This document shows positions 23,474 to 31,694 of a stretch of DNA of 40,027 nt, piece by piece. Every line of letters begins with the position of its first letter. The stretch's first letter is position 1. The notes under the pieces are model-generated. The model was given only the letters and a program-made list of their open reading frames with translations. It searched no databases and was not told the DNA's origin. The DNA is from Coriobacteriaceae bacterium. Lineage in GTDB: Bacteria; Actinomycetota; Coriobacteriia; Coriobacteriales; Coriobacteriaceae. A program made the translations under genes and the position numbers. The DNA is taken from contig CABIWB010000005.1 in assembly GCA_902362275.1 (NCBI GenBank), forward strand, positions 60,678 to 100,704, written 5' to 3'.

Positions 23474-23836
23474 ATGCCCCAGGAAATCAAGATTGACGGC
23501 ATCGGCATTTCGCCCGATGTTCTGACCGCCATCGTCTCGCGCGCCGTGTCCGATGTCGTGGGCATCGCCTCCGTTGGCGTCAAGGACCTTGCCACCAACC
23601 TTGTCTCCATGATGCTCTCGTCCAAGGCCCCGGCTTCCGAGCCGGCGGTCGAGGCCGAGGTCGTCGGCGACAAGCTCGTACTCACCGTGCGTGTCGTGGT
23701 GTTCTTTGGCTATCCGTTCAAGAAACTCGCCGAGGCCGTTCGCGCCGCCGTGGTCGCCGCCATTGATGCCCAGGTTGGCGTTGAGGTCGAGCGCGTTGAC
23801 GTTTGCATCGACGGCCTCGTTTTCCCCAAGGAGTAA
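23474..23836 (+). CDS. Asp23/Gls24 envelope stress family protein
   Basis: 120-residue protein of the Asp23/Gls24 family (YqhY-like). The core SPDVLTAIVSRAVSDVVGIASVGVKDL and the C-terminal KKLAEAVRAAVVAAIDAQVGVEVERVDVCIDGLVF match the family pattern. Between efp and nusB it occupies the same place as yqhY in Bacillus. The AGGAGG ribosome site precedes the ATG closely. Members are linked to envelope or lipid homeostasis, and the exact role is unknown. Confidence 0.88.
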   Translation: MPQEIKIDGIGISPDVLTAIVSRAVSDVVGIASVGVKDLATNLVSMMLSSKAPASEPAVEAEVVGDKLVLTVRVVVFFGYPFKKLAEAVRAAVVAAIDAQVGVEVERVDVCIDGLVFPKE

Positions 23837-23839
23837 CCT

Positions 23840-24418
23840 TTGAGCCTTAAGGTTTATCGCGGGCGCACGCTTGCCCGCAGTCAGGCGCTGCAGCTGCTAT
23901 TCCAGGCCGAGGCCACTGACAGCCCGCTCGAGCGCGTCCTCGAGGGTGATTTCCTGATCTCGAAGGGTCCCCTCGATCCCTATGCGCTGGAGCTGTGCCG
24001 CGGTGCCTACGAGCATATCGACCGCATCGACTGCGCCCTGCGTTCCGTTGCCAAGAACTGGGATCTTATGCGCATGCCAGGCGCCGACCGCAACCTGCTG
24101 CGTATCGCCGTTTACGAGATGCGTTTCCTCACCGACGAGGAGGTCTCGGACGCCATCGTGATCAACGAGGCCGTCGAGCTTGCCAAGGCCTATGGCACCG
24201 ACCAGTCCGCGTCGTTCGTCAACGGCGTGCTAGGTAAGATCGCTCGCAGCGAGGAGCTGCCGGGCGAGGACCTGTACCAGGAGCTGCTGGCCGAAGATCG
24301 TGCTCGCGAGGAGGCACAGGCTGCCGAGGCTGCCGCAAAGGTTACGGTTGTTCAGGCCGAGGCCGGCGTGCTGGCCGAGGGCGCGGACGCCGCTGAGGCC
24401 GACTCCGTCGAGGAGTAG
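23840..24418 (+). CDS. nusB: Transcription antitermination factor NusB
   Basis: 192-residue RNA-binding antitermination factor for rRNA operons. The helical core is clear: RTLARSQALQLLFQAE at the start, RMPGADRNLLRIAVYEMRF in the middle and VINEAVELAKAYGTDQSASFVNGVLGKIA at the end. About 50 extra residues at the C-terminus are Ala/Glu-rich and probably disordered. The TTG start at 23840 is supported by AAGGAG six bases upstream, just after the asp23-family stop. Confidence 0.92.
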   Translation: MSLKVYRGRTLARSQALQLLFQAEATDSPLERVLEGDFLISKGPLDPYALELCRGAYEHIDRIDCALRSVAKNWDLMRMPGADRNLLRIAVYEMRFLTDEEVSDAIVINEAVELAKAYGTDQSASFVNGVLGKIARSEELPGEDLYQELLAEDRAREEAQAAEAAAKVTVVQAEAGVLAEGADAAEADSVEE

Positions 24419-24420
24419 TC

Positions 24421-24660
24421 ATGCCTGAGGGTTCTGTCCGCAACTTTGACGAGATCTCGGACCGTTTGGATCAGATCATCGCTACCGTTCGCTCCAAGGA
24501 TACCTCCTTGGAGCGTTCACTCGATCTGTTTGACGAAGCGATTGAGCTGGGCTCCCGCGCGGTCGATATGGTCGACAAGTTTGAGCTGACGCCGCGAGAG
24601 GCCGACAAGCTCGAGCAGGAATACGATGAGGATGCGGCAAACGAATCCCAGGATAGCTAG
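24421..24660 (+). CDS. xseB: Exodeoxyribonuclease VII small subunit
   Basis: A 79-residue XseB-like helical hairpin protein with FDEISDRLDQIIATVRSKDTSLERSLDLFDEAIEL, the family core, and an acidic tail. The ATG lies two bases after the nusB stop. The large subunit xseA, which normally precedes it, is absent from this window, so its partner must be encoded elsewhere or lost. Confidence 0.85.
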   Translation: MPEGSVRNFDEISDRLDQIIATVRSKDTSLERSLDLFDEAIELGSRAVDMVDKFELTPREADKLEQEYDEDAANESQDS

Positions 24661-24686
24661 GCCGCATCTCCGGATATGAATGGTTG

Positions 24687-25499
24687 ATGGCATTCATGAA
24701 ACGCGTGCGTCTTGATGACGAACTGATTTCACAGGGCATCTGCGCCGATCGCGCGGATGCCCTTCGCACTCTTATGGCTGGCTTGGTCTCGAGTGGTGGC
24801 GAGCGCTTGACTTCGCCGGGCCTTAAGGTGACCCCGGGCCTGCCGCTGCACGTGAAGGGACGCATTCCGTACGTTGGGCGCGGCGGTCTTAAGCTCGAGG
24901 GTGCGCTCGACGCGTTCGGGATTGATCCGACGGACCTTGCTTGCCTCGATGTGGGCTGCTCCACGGGCGGCTTCACCGATTGCCTGCTCAAGCGTGGTGC
25001 CGCGACCGTTATCTCGGTCGACGTGGGCCGTGCCCAGTTTGACTGGTCGCTGCGCCAAGACGATCGTGTGACGCTTTACGAGCGCACAAATGTGACGCAG
25101 TTGCCCGAGCTCGGCTACGGCGGTGCTATCGATCTGGCCGTGTGCGATGTGTCGTTTACGAGTATCGCGAATATCATCGATGCGGTGCTGTCGTGCCTGG
25201 CTCTTACGGGTGCATTCTGCACGCTCGTAAAGCCGCAGTTTGAGGCTCCGGCGGCGCTGGTGGGCGAGGGCGGCATTGTGACCGATCCCGCCGTGCGCCG
25301 CGATACACTCGTTGCGGCAGTTGAACTCTTTGCCTCCAAGGGGCTGTTCCCGGTCGATGTGTGCGTGTCGCCCATTCATGGTGCCAAGGGAAACGTTGAG
25401 TTTTTCCTGTACGGCACGAGATTTGCCCCCGGCGGACGTACCGACGATGAGCTGCAATCCCAGGTATCGGTTTTGAGCGAGAAAGCTGCAACGCTATGA
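24687..25499 (+). CDS. tlyA: TlyA-family rRNA methyltransferase with S4 domain
   Basis: About 270 residues. An N-terminal S4 domain (VRLDDELISQGICADRADALRTLMAG) is followed by a FtsJ-like methyltransferase with YVGRGGLKLEGAL, the SAM motif LDVGCSTGGFTDCLLKRGA, CDVSFTSI and KPQFEA. The family 2'-O-methylates rRNA (C1409 of 16S and C1920 of 23S in mycobacteria). The start is uncertain: TTG 24684, ATG 24687 and ATG 24696 are in frame and none has a clear ribosome site. The shortest, MKRVRLDDEL, fits the S4 domain best. The stop overlaps nadK by 4 bases. Confidence 0.9.
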   Translation: MAFMKRVRLDDELISQGICADRADALRTLMAGLVSSGGERLTSPGLKVTPGLPLHVKGRIPYVGRGGLKLEGALDAFGIDPTDLACLDVGCSTGGFTDCLLKRGAATVISVDVGRAQFDWSLRQDDRVTLYERTNVTQLPELGYGGAIDLAVCDVSFTSIANIIDAVLSCLALTGAFCTLVKPQFEAPAALVGEGGIVTDPAVRRDTLVAAVELFASKGLFPVDVCVSPIHGAKGNVEFFLYGTRFAPGGRTDDELQSQVSVLSEKAATL

Positions 25500-26356
25500 A
25501 GGTCTTTCTGGTTCCCAATTACTACAAGCAAGAGGCGGTCGAGAGCGGCCTGATGCTCGAGCTTTGGCTGACGCGCCAAGGCTATGAGGTCGCATGGGCT
25601 GCCGACCAGCGATCGAAGATTCAAAGCACGCCTGATATTGACGGCTCCGATCTGGTCATTACGCTCGGCGGCGACGGTACGCTGCTGCGCGCTGCCCGCA
25701 TCCTCAACCATCGTGAGATTCCTATCCTCGGTCTTTCCTATGGTCACCTGGGTTTTTTAACTGCTGCGAGCCCCGAGGAGCGCGACATTCTGCAGGTCGT
25801 GAACGACGCCCTGTCCGGCGAGCTGCACGTGAGCCGTCGCGCCACCATCGCCGCGGATATCGTGTCCGTGCGCGAAGACGGTACGAAGGATGTCGTGCGC
25901 ACCTTTGCCCTCAACGACATGGCGCTAACGCGCGGCCCCCTGTCCGATATGGTCGAGTTCGACATCACGGTGTCGGGCCACCATATCGACCGACTGCGTG
26001 GCGACGGCGTGGTCGTGTCCACGGCGACTGGTTCTACGGGCTATGCGCTTTCGGCCGGCGGCCCCATCGTGAGCCCCGACTATACGGGTATGGTCTGCGT
26101 ACCCATTGCGCCGCACACCATTCAGGCCCGTGCCTTCTTGACTTCGCCGAGTGATGTCGTTGAAATCTTTATGTCTGATGATCGTCCGAGCGTTCCGGCG
26201 ATCGCTATCGATGGACAGTTTATTACCTGCGACGGCACCGTCGAGAGCGTGGCCGTGCGTCGCGGTCCCGGCGATGTGCTGCTGCTGGATTACGGCCCCG
26301 AGAGCTTCTATAACTCGGTGAGCCGCGTGTTCTACGGAGTGCGTCATGATCGATGA
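25496..26356 (+). CDS. nadK: NAD kinase
   Basis: 286-residue ATP-dependent NAD kinase that makes NADP. It shows the GGDGTLLRA motif at 58-66, NDMALTRG, the glycine-rich TGSTGYALSAGGPIVSP and HTIQARAF. The length is normal. It overlaps tlyA by 4 and recN by 11 bases, so tlyA-nadK-recN is one translational unit. The same three-gene order is found in many Gram-positive bacteria. Confidence 0.95.
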   Translation: MKVFLVPNYYKQEAVESGLMLELWLTRQGYEVAWAADQRSKIQSTPDIDGSDLVITLGGDGTLLRAARILNHREIPILGLSYGHLGFLTAASPEERDILQVVNDALSGELHVSRRATIAADIVSVREDGTKDVVRTFALNDMALTRGPLSDMVEFDITVSGHHIDRLRGDGVVVSTATGSTGYALSAGGPIVSPDYTGMVCVPIAPHTIQARAFLTSPSDVVEIFMSDDRPSVPAIAIDGQFITCDGTVESVAVRRGPGDVLLLDYGPESFYNSVSRVFYGVRHDR

Positions 26357-27974
26357 GCTTCAGGTTTCTAACATTGCACTCATTCGTGAGGCGACGCTGG
26401 TGCCGAGTGCCGGCCTGACTGTCCTGACCGGCGAGACCGGTGCCGGCAAGACCGCGCTGCTCTCGGCGCTTAAGCTCATATTGGGCGAGCGCGCGGATTC
26501 GTCGACGGTGCGCGAGGGCGAGGCGCTGGCGAGCGTCGAGGCACGCCTGTTCGACGGTCCGCACGACACGGAGGGGTTCACCGTACAGCGTAGCCTTTCT
26601 GCCGAGGGCCGCAGCCGCGTAAAAATTGACGGCCGCATCGCCAGCGTGCGTGAGCTTTCGGAGCGCGTCGGCGTGATGATGGATCTTTGCGGTCAGCACG
26701 AGCACCAGCGCTTGCTCGATCCGGCGCATCATGTTGCCATGGTCGATGCCTGGGCTGGGCGCGCAGCGCTTGAGGCGCTCGAGAAGTATCGCGCCTGCTT
26801 TAAGGCATCGCGCGCTGCCGCCAAAGAGGTTCGACGTGTCGAAGAGGCTTCGCGTGCGCAGGGGAGCCGTGTCGAGGAGGCTCGCTTTGCCCTCGAGCGC
26901 ATCGGCGAGGTTGACCCCAAGCTGGGCGAGTATGAGGAACTCGAGGAACTGCTGCCGCGCTCCGAACATGCCGAGGTACTGGTTGCCACAGCTAACGATG
27001 CCCATGCATCGCTTGCCGCCGAAGGGGGAGCGCTCGATGCCGTGAACAGCGCCGTGGCAGAGCTTTCACGTATGGCTACCGTCGATCGCAAACTGGGCGA
27101 CATTGCCGATGCGCTTTCGGATGCCTGTATCTCCCTTGAGGATAGTGCGAACGAGCTTCGTGCCTATCGCGATGGCGTCGCTTTCGACCCGCGCGAGCTC
27201 GCTCGCATGCGTGAGCGGTTTTCCGACCTCAAGGGCCTGTTGCGTCAGTGGGGTCCCACCATGGACGATGTTTTTGCCATGCGTGATCGCTCGCAAGAGC
27301 TGCTGTCCCTGGTCGATGATGGCGATGAACAGATCAAAAAGGCGCGTGAGGCACTCGGGTGCGCCGAGCGCGAGTTGTTTGCCGCTGCCAAGGCACTTAA
27401 GCGCGCCCGCAATACGGCGGCCCCGCGCTTCTGCCACGAGGTTTGCCGCCAGATGGCTCGCCTGGAGATGGGCAGCGCCGAGCTCGTTTGGGAGTCGCGT
27501 GATCTTCCGCGCGCCGAGTGGACGCCGGCGGGTCCTTCGAGGTACGAGCTTTTATATCGCAGCGGTGCCGGCTTGACGCCACGTCCCCTGCGCCGCATTG
27601 CGTCGGGCGGCGAGCTCAGCCGCGTCATGCTGGCAAGCAAGGTTGTCCTCGGTAACGCGGATGGTGTCGATACGCTGGTGTTTGACGAGGTCGATGCTGG
27701 TGTCGGCGGCTCCACGGCGCGTGCACTCGCGGGCGTGCTGGTAGATCTCGCCGCTACGCATCAGGTGATTGTCGTAACCCACTTGGCGCAGGTCGCCGTC
27801 ATGGCCGATAAACATTATGTTGTCAGTAAGGAACCGGGCGATGTTCCCCAGACGCATTTGGACGAGGTAACCGGCGAAGCGCGTACCGCCGAGATCGCCC
27901 GCATGTTGAGCGGCGATCAGTCCGAGGCAAGCTTGGCCCACGCCAAGCAGATGCTCGAAGAAGCTCGAGGTTAG
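26346..27974 (+). CDS. recN: DNA repair ATPase RecN
   Basis: 542-residue SMC-like protein for double-strand break repair. Walker A GETGAGKT is at 29-36, the ABC signature is RIASGGELSRVMLASK and Walker B is LVFDEVDAGVGG. The C-terminal TAEIARMLSGD is a RecN hallmark. The middle is a coiled coil rich in Ala, Glu and Arg. The ATG lies inside the end of nadK. A symmetrical hairpin downstream ends transcription. Confidence 0.95.
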   Translation: MIDELQVSNIALIREATLVPSAGLTVLTGETGAGKTALLSALKLILGERADSSTVREGEALASVEARLFDGPHDTEGFTVQRSLSAEGRSRVKIDGRIASVRELSERVGVMMDLCGQHEHQRLLDPAHHVAMVDAWAGRAALEALEKYRACFKASRAAAKEVRRVEEASRAQGSRVEEARFALERIGEVDPKLGEYEELEELLPRSEHAEVLVATANDAHASLAAEGGALDAVNSAVAELSRMATVDRKLGDIADALSDACISLEDSANELRAYRDGVAFDPRELARMRERFSDLKGLLRQWGPTMDDVFAMRDRSQELLSLVDDGDEQIKKAREALGCAERELFAAAKALKRARNTAAPRFCHEVCRQMARLEMGSAELVWESRDLPRAEWTPAGPSRYELLYRSGAGLTPRPLRRIASGGELSRVMLASKVVLGNADGVDTLVFDEVDAGVGGSTARALAGVLVDLAATHQVIVVTHLAQVAVMADKHYVVSKEPGDVPQTHLDEVTGEARTAEIARMLSGDQSEASLAHAKQMLEEARG

Positions 27975-27992
27975 GTCGTATCAGCGGTGTTG

Positions 27993-28025
27993 GTGGGACA
28001 AAATAGACTGAAATTTTTGTCCCAC
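27993..28025. terminator. Bidirectional terminator between recN and rpiR (GTGGGACAAAA arms)
   Basis: A perfect 11-bp inverted repeat, GTGGGACAAAA (27993-28003) and its complement (28015-28025), has an 11-nt loop. It stands between two convergent genes and offers T-rich ends in both directions. The 12-mer GTGGGACAAAAT also occurs after rarA. Confidence 0.7.
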
Positions 28026-28033
28026 TACGCGTT

Positions 28034-28891
28034 TTACTCAACGACCTTGTCCGGCTGGATGAGCTCCTCGTAGTAGCTGATGTGCTCTCGGGCGTCCTCG
28101 ATTTCGGGCAGCAGGAAGTTGTAGATAACCTCGATGATCATTGTGGCGCTCATTTTGGAGAACGCGAAGTCGCCCGTTGTCAGCAGCGCCTCGTGGTTCA
28201 CCGTATTAAAGGTATAGTCGGCCAGACGTGCAAGCGGAGACTTGCTGTCGCTACTGATGACGACTACGGTTGCGCCGCAGTTGCGAGCCGCTTTTGCCAT
28301 GCGATTCAGTCGGCGCGATTTGCCGGAGTTTGAGATTAGCACGATGACGTCACCCGGGCGTAACGTGAGCGCAAAGCCGATTGATGTCTCGCTAATGGTG
28401 CTCGCCATGCAGCGCAGGCCCAGCTGCGAAAACTTAAACGTCGCATCGAGCGCGACCGCGTTCGTATTGCCCACAGCTGCAAACTCAATAACCCCTGCAT
28501 GCTTAAGGGCATGTACAACAGCCGCCAACGTATCGTGGTCGATCCCGTCGATGGTCGCATTAAGCTCGCTTACCTTGGCAGCCAGGATGTTCTTGAGGCT
28601 CTGCTCCATATTGTCGAGCGAGACCTCGTCAGTCAGGCCCTCGTTGCGCTGGCTTTCCAAATCTCTCGCCAACGAAAACTGAAAGCTGCGGAAGCTGCCA
28701 AAGCCAAGCTTGCGGCAGAAGCGCGAAACGGTCGCCTCGGACGTGGCGGCGGCGCGCGAGAGCTGAGCCGCCGTGAGGCGTGGCGCCTCGGACTGGTGCT
28801 CCAATATATAGTCGACAATGCGCTGCTCGGACTCGCTGTATCCCTGATGGGTACTAATGAGGGAAAGTGCGCTCTTGCTACTATCGGTCAT
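28034..28891 (-). CDS. RpiR-family sugar-phosphate-responsive regulator
   Basis: 285-residue transcription factor with an N-terminal HTH domain (SESEQRIVDYILEHQSEAPRLTAAQLSRAAATSEATVSRFCRKLGFGSF) and a C-terminal SIS domain (about 125-265) with VIVLISNSGKSRRLNRMAKAARNCGATVVVIS, which in this family binds a phosphosugar. ATG 28891 is chosen because CAGGAG lies six bases upstream. The frame extends to an ATG at 28939, but that one has no ribosome site and sits next to the -10 element. Being divergent from the fructose PTS gene, it very probably controls it, with fructose 1-phosphate or a similar ester as effector. RpiR regulation of a fru operon is less usual than DeoR or LacI-type control. Confidence 0.88.
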   Translation of the reverse strand: MTDSSKSALSLISTHQGYSESEQRIVDYILEHQSEAPRLTAAQLSRAAATSEATVSRFCRKLGFGSFRSFQFSLARDLESQRNEGLTDEVSLDNMEQSLKNILAAKVSELNATIDGIDHDTLAAVVHALKHAGVIEFAAVGNTNAVALDATFKFSQLGLRCMASTISETSIGFALTLRPGDVIVLISNSGKSRRLNRMAKAARNCGATVVVISSDSKSPLARLADYTFNTVNHEALLTTGDFAFSKMSATMIIEVIYNFLLPEIEDAREHISYYEELIQPDKVVE

Positions 28892-28939
28892 GGATGGCTC
28901 CTGGTTGGCATGAAAATCGGACTCGTTTTGTAATGTCAT

Positions 28940-28945
28940 AGTATA
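28940..28945 (-). promoter_or_regulatory. Putative -10 of the rpiR-family gene
   Basis: TATACT on the minus strand lies about 50 bases before the chosen start codon. It argues against a start at 28939, which would be upstream of the likely RNA start. No clear -35 is seen. Confidence 0.45.
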
Positions 28946-28993
28946 GGGGGATTTTCAATTACAAGATACACCTTGCCGTTTCAAGTGTTGATG

Positions 28994-29036
28994 GTAAACT
29001 TTCATCCACCGTTTACGGTTATGAAAGAACCTTTCA
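28994..29036. promoter_or_regulatory. Candidate operator for the RpiR-family regulator
   Basis: Two adjacent inverted repeats stand in the divergent rpiR-fruA gap: GTAAAC (28994-28999) with GTTTAC (29011-29016), and TGAAAG-AAC-CTTTCA (29022-29036). The CTTTCA half-site also occurs inside the first repeat (28999-29004). Regulators of this type bind such short palindromes. The remaining gap to fruA holds GC-rich hairpins near 29100-29145 but no clear promoter. Confidence 0.55.
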
Positions 29037-29163
29037 CCGGAGAATTGCGCCTTGTCTCTTCTCACGCGGACGGTAGGTTGGTATCTTTCAGTTGTGGAAA
29101 AGCGCGCAAGGACGCGCGTGTAGGGGAGCGCCTGCGGGCGCAAAACTTAAAAAGGAGGGACAC

Positions 29164-31167
29164 ATGGCTAAGTTTGACATTATCGCCGCGACCGGTTGCC
29201 CGACCGGCATTGCGCACACCTTCATGGCGAAGGAGGCGCTGGAGAAGGCAGCTGCCGAGCGAGGTCTGACCATTAAGGTCGAGACCCATGGCCAGGTCGG
29301 TGTCGAGAACGAGCTTACCAAGAGCGAGATCGCCGGTGCCAAGGCCGTCGTCGTCGCAGCCGATAAGGATGTCCAGGCTGAGCGTTTCGCCGGCAAGCCC
29401 ATGGTTTCCGTTGGTGTTTCCAAGGCCCTGTCCGTTGAGGCCGCTGGTAAGTTGATTGACCACGCGCTCGCCGCCAAGAGCGATGGCACGGTTGCAGCCG
29501 CTGCCGATGTCGAGGACGAGGTCGAGGAGAAGGAGTCCATCGGCCACGTCATCTACAAGCACCTTATGAACGGCGTCAGCCATATGCTGGTCTTCGTCGT
29601 TGCCGGTGGCGTTCTGACCGCCGTCTCGTTCCTGTGGGGCATTACGTCTTTCGATTCGACGGCGTCTGACTACAACAGCTTTGCTGCGATGCTGAAGATC
29701 ATCGGCGGCATCGCCATGAACCTCATGGTTCCGGTGCTTTCCGCCTACATCGCTGAATCCATCGGCAAGCGCCCGGCGCTCGTCCCCGGCTTTGTTGCCG
29801 GTATGATCGCCATCCAGGGCCTGCCTGTTAACGCCGAGACCGGCATGATCGACGCCGGTGGCGCCGGCGTGGGCTTCGGCTTCCTGGGCGGCATCGTTGG
29901 CGGCTTCCTCGCCGGCTATGTCATCCTGCTGCTCGAGAAGGTCTTTGCCGGCCTGCCCAAGAACCTGGACGGCCTCAAGGCTATCTTCCTGTACCCGCTG
30001 TTCTCGACGGCTATCGTCGGCCTGGTCATGCTCGGCATTTCCGGCCCCATGGCTGCCATCAACACCGCCATGATGGACTTCCTCAAGGGCCTGTCCGCCT
30101 CTGGCGCCGTTGTCTTGGGTCTTGCCATTGGCTGCATGTGCGCCTTTGACATGGGCGGCCCGGTCAACAAGGCTGCTTACGTCACCGGTACCGCTATGCT
30201 CACCGAGGCTTTGGCCGCCGGTGTTGGCACCGATACCTACAACTTCGGCACCAACTTCATGGCTGCCGTCTCCGCCGCCTGCATCGTTCCGCCGCTGATC
30301 ACCACCTTTGCCGTCGTTGTCGGCAAGAAGTACTTCAGCCAGGAGGATCACGACGCCGGTGTCGTCAACCTCATCCTTGGTTGCACCCACATCACCGAGG
30401 GCGCCATTCCGTTCATGACCAAGAACATCTGGCCCGTCATGCCCATCATGATGCTCGGTTCCTCTATCGCTTCGATCCTGACCATTATGTTCAACGTTCA
30501 CGATCCGGCGCCTCACGGTGGCTTCCTGGTCCTGCCCGTTGTCGAGAACGGTCCGCTTTGGGTCCTCGCGATCCTCATCGGCGCTGTTGTCGGTGGCATC
30601 CTGTTCGTGGCCTTCAAGAAGTACGACTTCGAGAAGAATCAGAAGGCCGCTCCTGTAGCCAAGCCTGTTGAGGCCCCCAAGGCCGCTGCCGTCGAGGCCC
30701 CTAAGGCCGAGGCTGTCGACTTCGTGGAGGTCGAGAATGTCTTTGTCGCCGAGGACTTCGCTTCTCGTGACGAGGCTCTGAGCTTCGTTTCCAACCAGGC
30801 TGTCAAGGCCGGTATCGCCAGCGACGCCGACGCCGTGATGAACGCCTTCCTGGCCCGCGAGGCCGAGGGCACCACGGGCATGATGGAGGGCTTCGCCATC
30901 CCGCATGCCAAGTCCGACGCCATTACCGAGGCTGCCGTCATCGTCGTCAAGGACGAGTCCGGCGTGACCGGTTGGGACACCATGGACGGCGCTCCCGTCA
31001 ACGTGGCTATCGCCCTGCTCATCCCCGGTGCCCAGGCCGGCACTACGCACCTTAAGATCCTGTCCAAGGTCGCCGAGGCGCTCATGGACGAGGACTTCCG
31101 TGCTACTGTCAAGGGTTCCACCGACGCCGCCGAGATCGCCAAGACGATCAACGCCCGCCTGGTCTAA
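29164..31167 (+). CDS. fruA: PTS fructose-type permease EIIBCA
   Basis: 667-residue fusion that takes up and phosphorylates fructose (or a close sugar). The order is IIB (1-100, with C12 in ATGCPTGIAHT, the phosphocysteine), IIC (about 125-484, with many helices, SIGHVIYKHLMNGVSHM and the GCTHITEGAIPF substrate motif), an Ala/Pro/Lys linker (485-520) and IIA (520-667, with H581 in AIPHAKS, the phosphohistidine). The E. coli FruA has no fused IIA, whereas many Gram-positive FruA carry IIA at the N-terminus; IIA at the C-terminus is a known alternative order. ATG 29164 follows AGGAGG. It heads the PTS cluster and is ended by a strong terminator, so ptsH has its own promoter. Confidence 0.92.
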   Translation: MAKFDIIAATGCPTGIAHTFMAKEALEKAAAERGLTIKVETHGQVGVENELTKSEIAGAKAVVVAADKDVQAERFAGKPMVSVGVSKALSVEAAGKLIDHALAAKSDGTVAAAADVEDEVEEKESIGHVIYKHLMNGVSHMLVFVVAGGVLTAVSFLWGITSFDSTASDYNSFAAMLKIIGGIAMNLMVPVLSAYIAESIGKRPALVPGFVAGMIAIQGLPVNAETGMIDAGGAGVGFGFLGGIVGGFLAGYVILLLEKVFAGLPKNLDGLKAIFLYPLFSTAIVGLVMLGISGPMAAINTAMMDFLKGLSASGAVVLGLAIGCMCAFDMGGPVNKAAYVTGTAMLTEALAAGVGTDTYNFGTNFMAAVSAACIVPPLITTFAVVVGKKYFSQEDHDAGVVNLILGCTHITEGAIPFMTKNIWPVMPIMMLGSSIASILTIMFNVHDPAPHGGFLVLPVVENGPLWVLAILIGAVVGGILFVAFKKYDFEKNQKAAPVAKPVEAPKAAAVEAPKAEAVDFVEVENVFVAEDFASRDEALSFVSNQAVKAGIASDADAVMNAFLAREAEGTTGMMEGFAIPHAKSDAITEAAVIVVKDESGVTGWDTMDGAPVNVAIALLIPGAQAGTTHLKILSKVAEALMDEDFRATVKGSTDAAEIAKTINARLV

Positions 31168-31202
31168 TCCAGCAGTTAGCGAATAATATCGTCCCCTGTT
31201 AC

Positions 31203-31239
31203 AAAGGCGGAGACCCTCACCAGGGCCTCCGCCTTTTTT
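31203..31239 (+). terminator. Intrinsic terminator after fruA
   Basis: AAGGCGGAG (31204-31212) and CTCCGCCTT (31227-31235) pair, followed by a run of T to 31239. Confidence 0.85.
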
Positions 31240-31249
31240 CATCCCCAAA

Positions 31250-31320
31250 TAAGTTGCGGTGAAATAGGGACTGTTTATACGATTCAACTCCAAATCCAGT
31301 CCCTATTTCACCGCAACTTA
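31250..31320. repeat. Perfect 24-bp inverted repeat with GGGACTG core
   Basis: The arms at 31250-31273 and 31297-31320 are perfectly complementary over 24 bases around a 23-nt loop. Each arm contains TGAAATAGGGACTG or its complement. It is placed just after the fruA terminator and is too long and too perfect for an ordinary terminator. It resembles palindromic units mobilised by REP-associated transposases, although none is encoded here. Confidence 0.65.
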
Positions 31321-31424
31321 CATAAGGGCATAGAGGGAACTGCCCATCGAGTTTTTGTCGCGAACAGATCATCAGCCAGAATTCCCATCAGCTGACATTA
31401 CTCTGGACCGACCGAGTTTCCGCA

Positions 31425-31557
31425 GCTTGCTCGCCGGGCGGGCGCGGGTTAAGTTTGTCGTGAGTTCCGCACGCAAAGGAAAGCACTTAATGTACTTTCC
31501 GTCTTGCGCAGGACTGTAGAGCAGCAAACTTAACCCGCACCCGCCCGGCGAGCAAGC
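31425..31557. repeat. Long nested palindrome (33-bp arms) upstream of ptsH
   Basis: The outer arms at 31425-31457 and 31525-31557 match in 32 of 33 positions. Inside lies a second imperfect stem, and at the centre is the hairpin GGAAAG/CTTTCC (31478-31483 and 31495-31500) around CACTTAATGTA. The 133-nt unit has no ORF and could be a MITE-like element or a structured RNA. The 31168-31694 gap otherwise holds the fruA terminator, the smaller palindrome and the ptsH promoter region. Confidence 0.65.
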
Positions 31558-31621
31558 GGACGACAAACACATCTGTCCAATAATTCGTCTGAAACACAAT
31601 GAAAAACCGTTTGATGTGAGT

Positions 31622-31630
31622 TAATATAAA
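31622..31630 (+). promoter_or_regulatory. Putative -10 region of ptsH
   Basis: TAATATAAA contains two overlapping -10-like hexamers (TAATAT, TATAAA) 65-73 bases before the ptsH start. A TTGATG lies too close to serve as -35, so spacing is uncertain. Confidence 0.4.
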
Positions 31631-31694
31631 TAACGTCGTGAATCTGACTCCTGCCACATGCATGACAGGGGTTAAACACAAAAAGGAGTCAATT

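Noticed and set aside
28973..29269. Plus-strand open frame of 98 codons in the rpiR-fruA gap
   Set aside because: It overlaps the fruA start in another frame, has no ribosome site and no recognisable content. The region is better read as operator and leader.
29062..31293. 743-codon open frame antisense to fruA
   Set aside because: Shadow of the biased fruA coding sequence. It is Gly/Asp/His-rich, has no known domain, and would run through the fruA terminator.
31372..31681. Short minus-strand frames (64-75 codons) in the fruA-ptsH gap
   Set aside because: They lie within the long palindrome and encode Cys/Arg/Leu-rich sequence without start signals.
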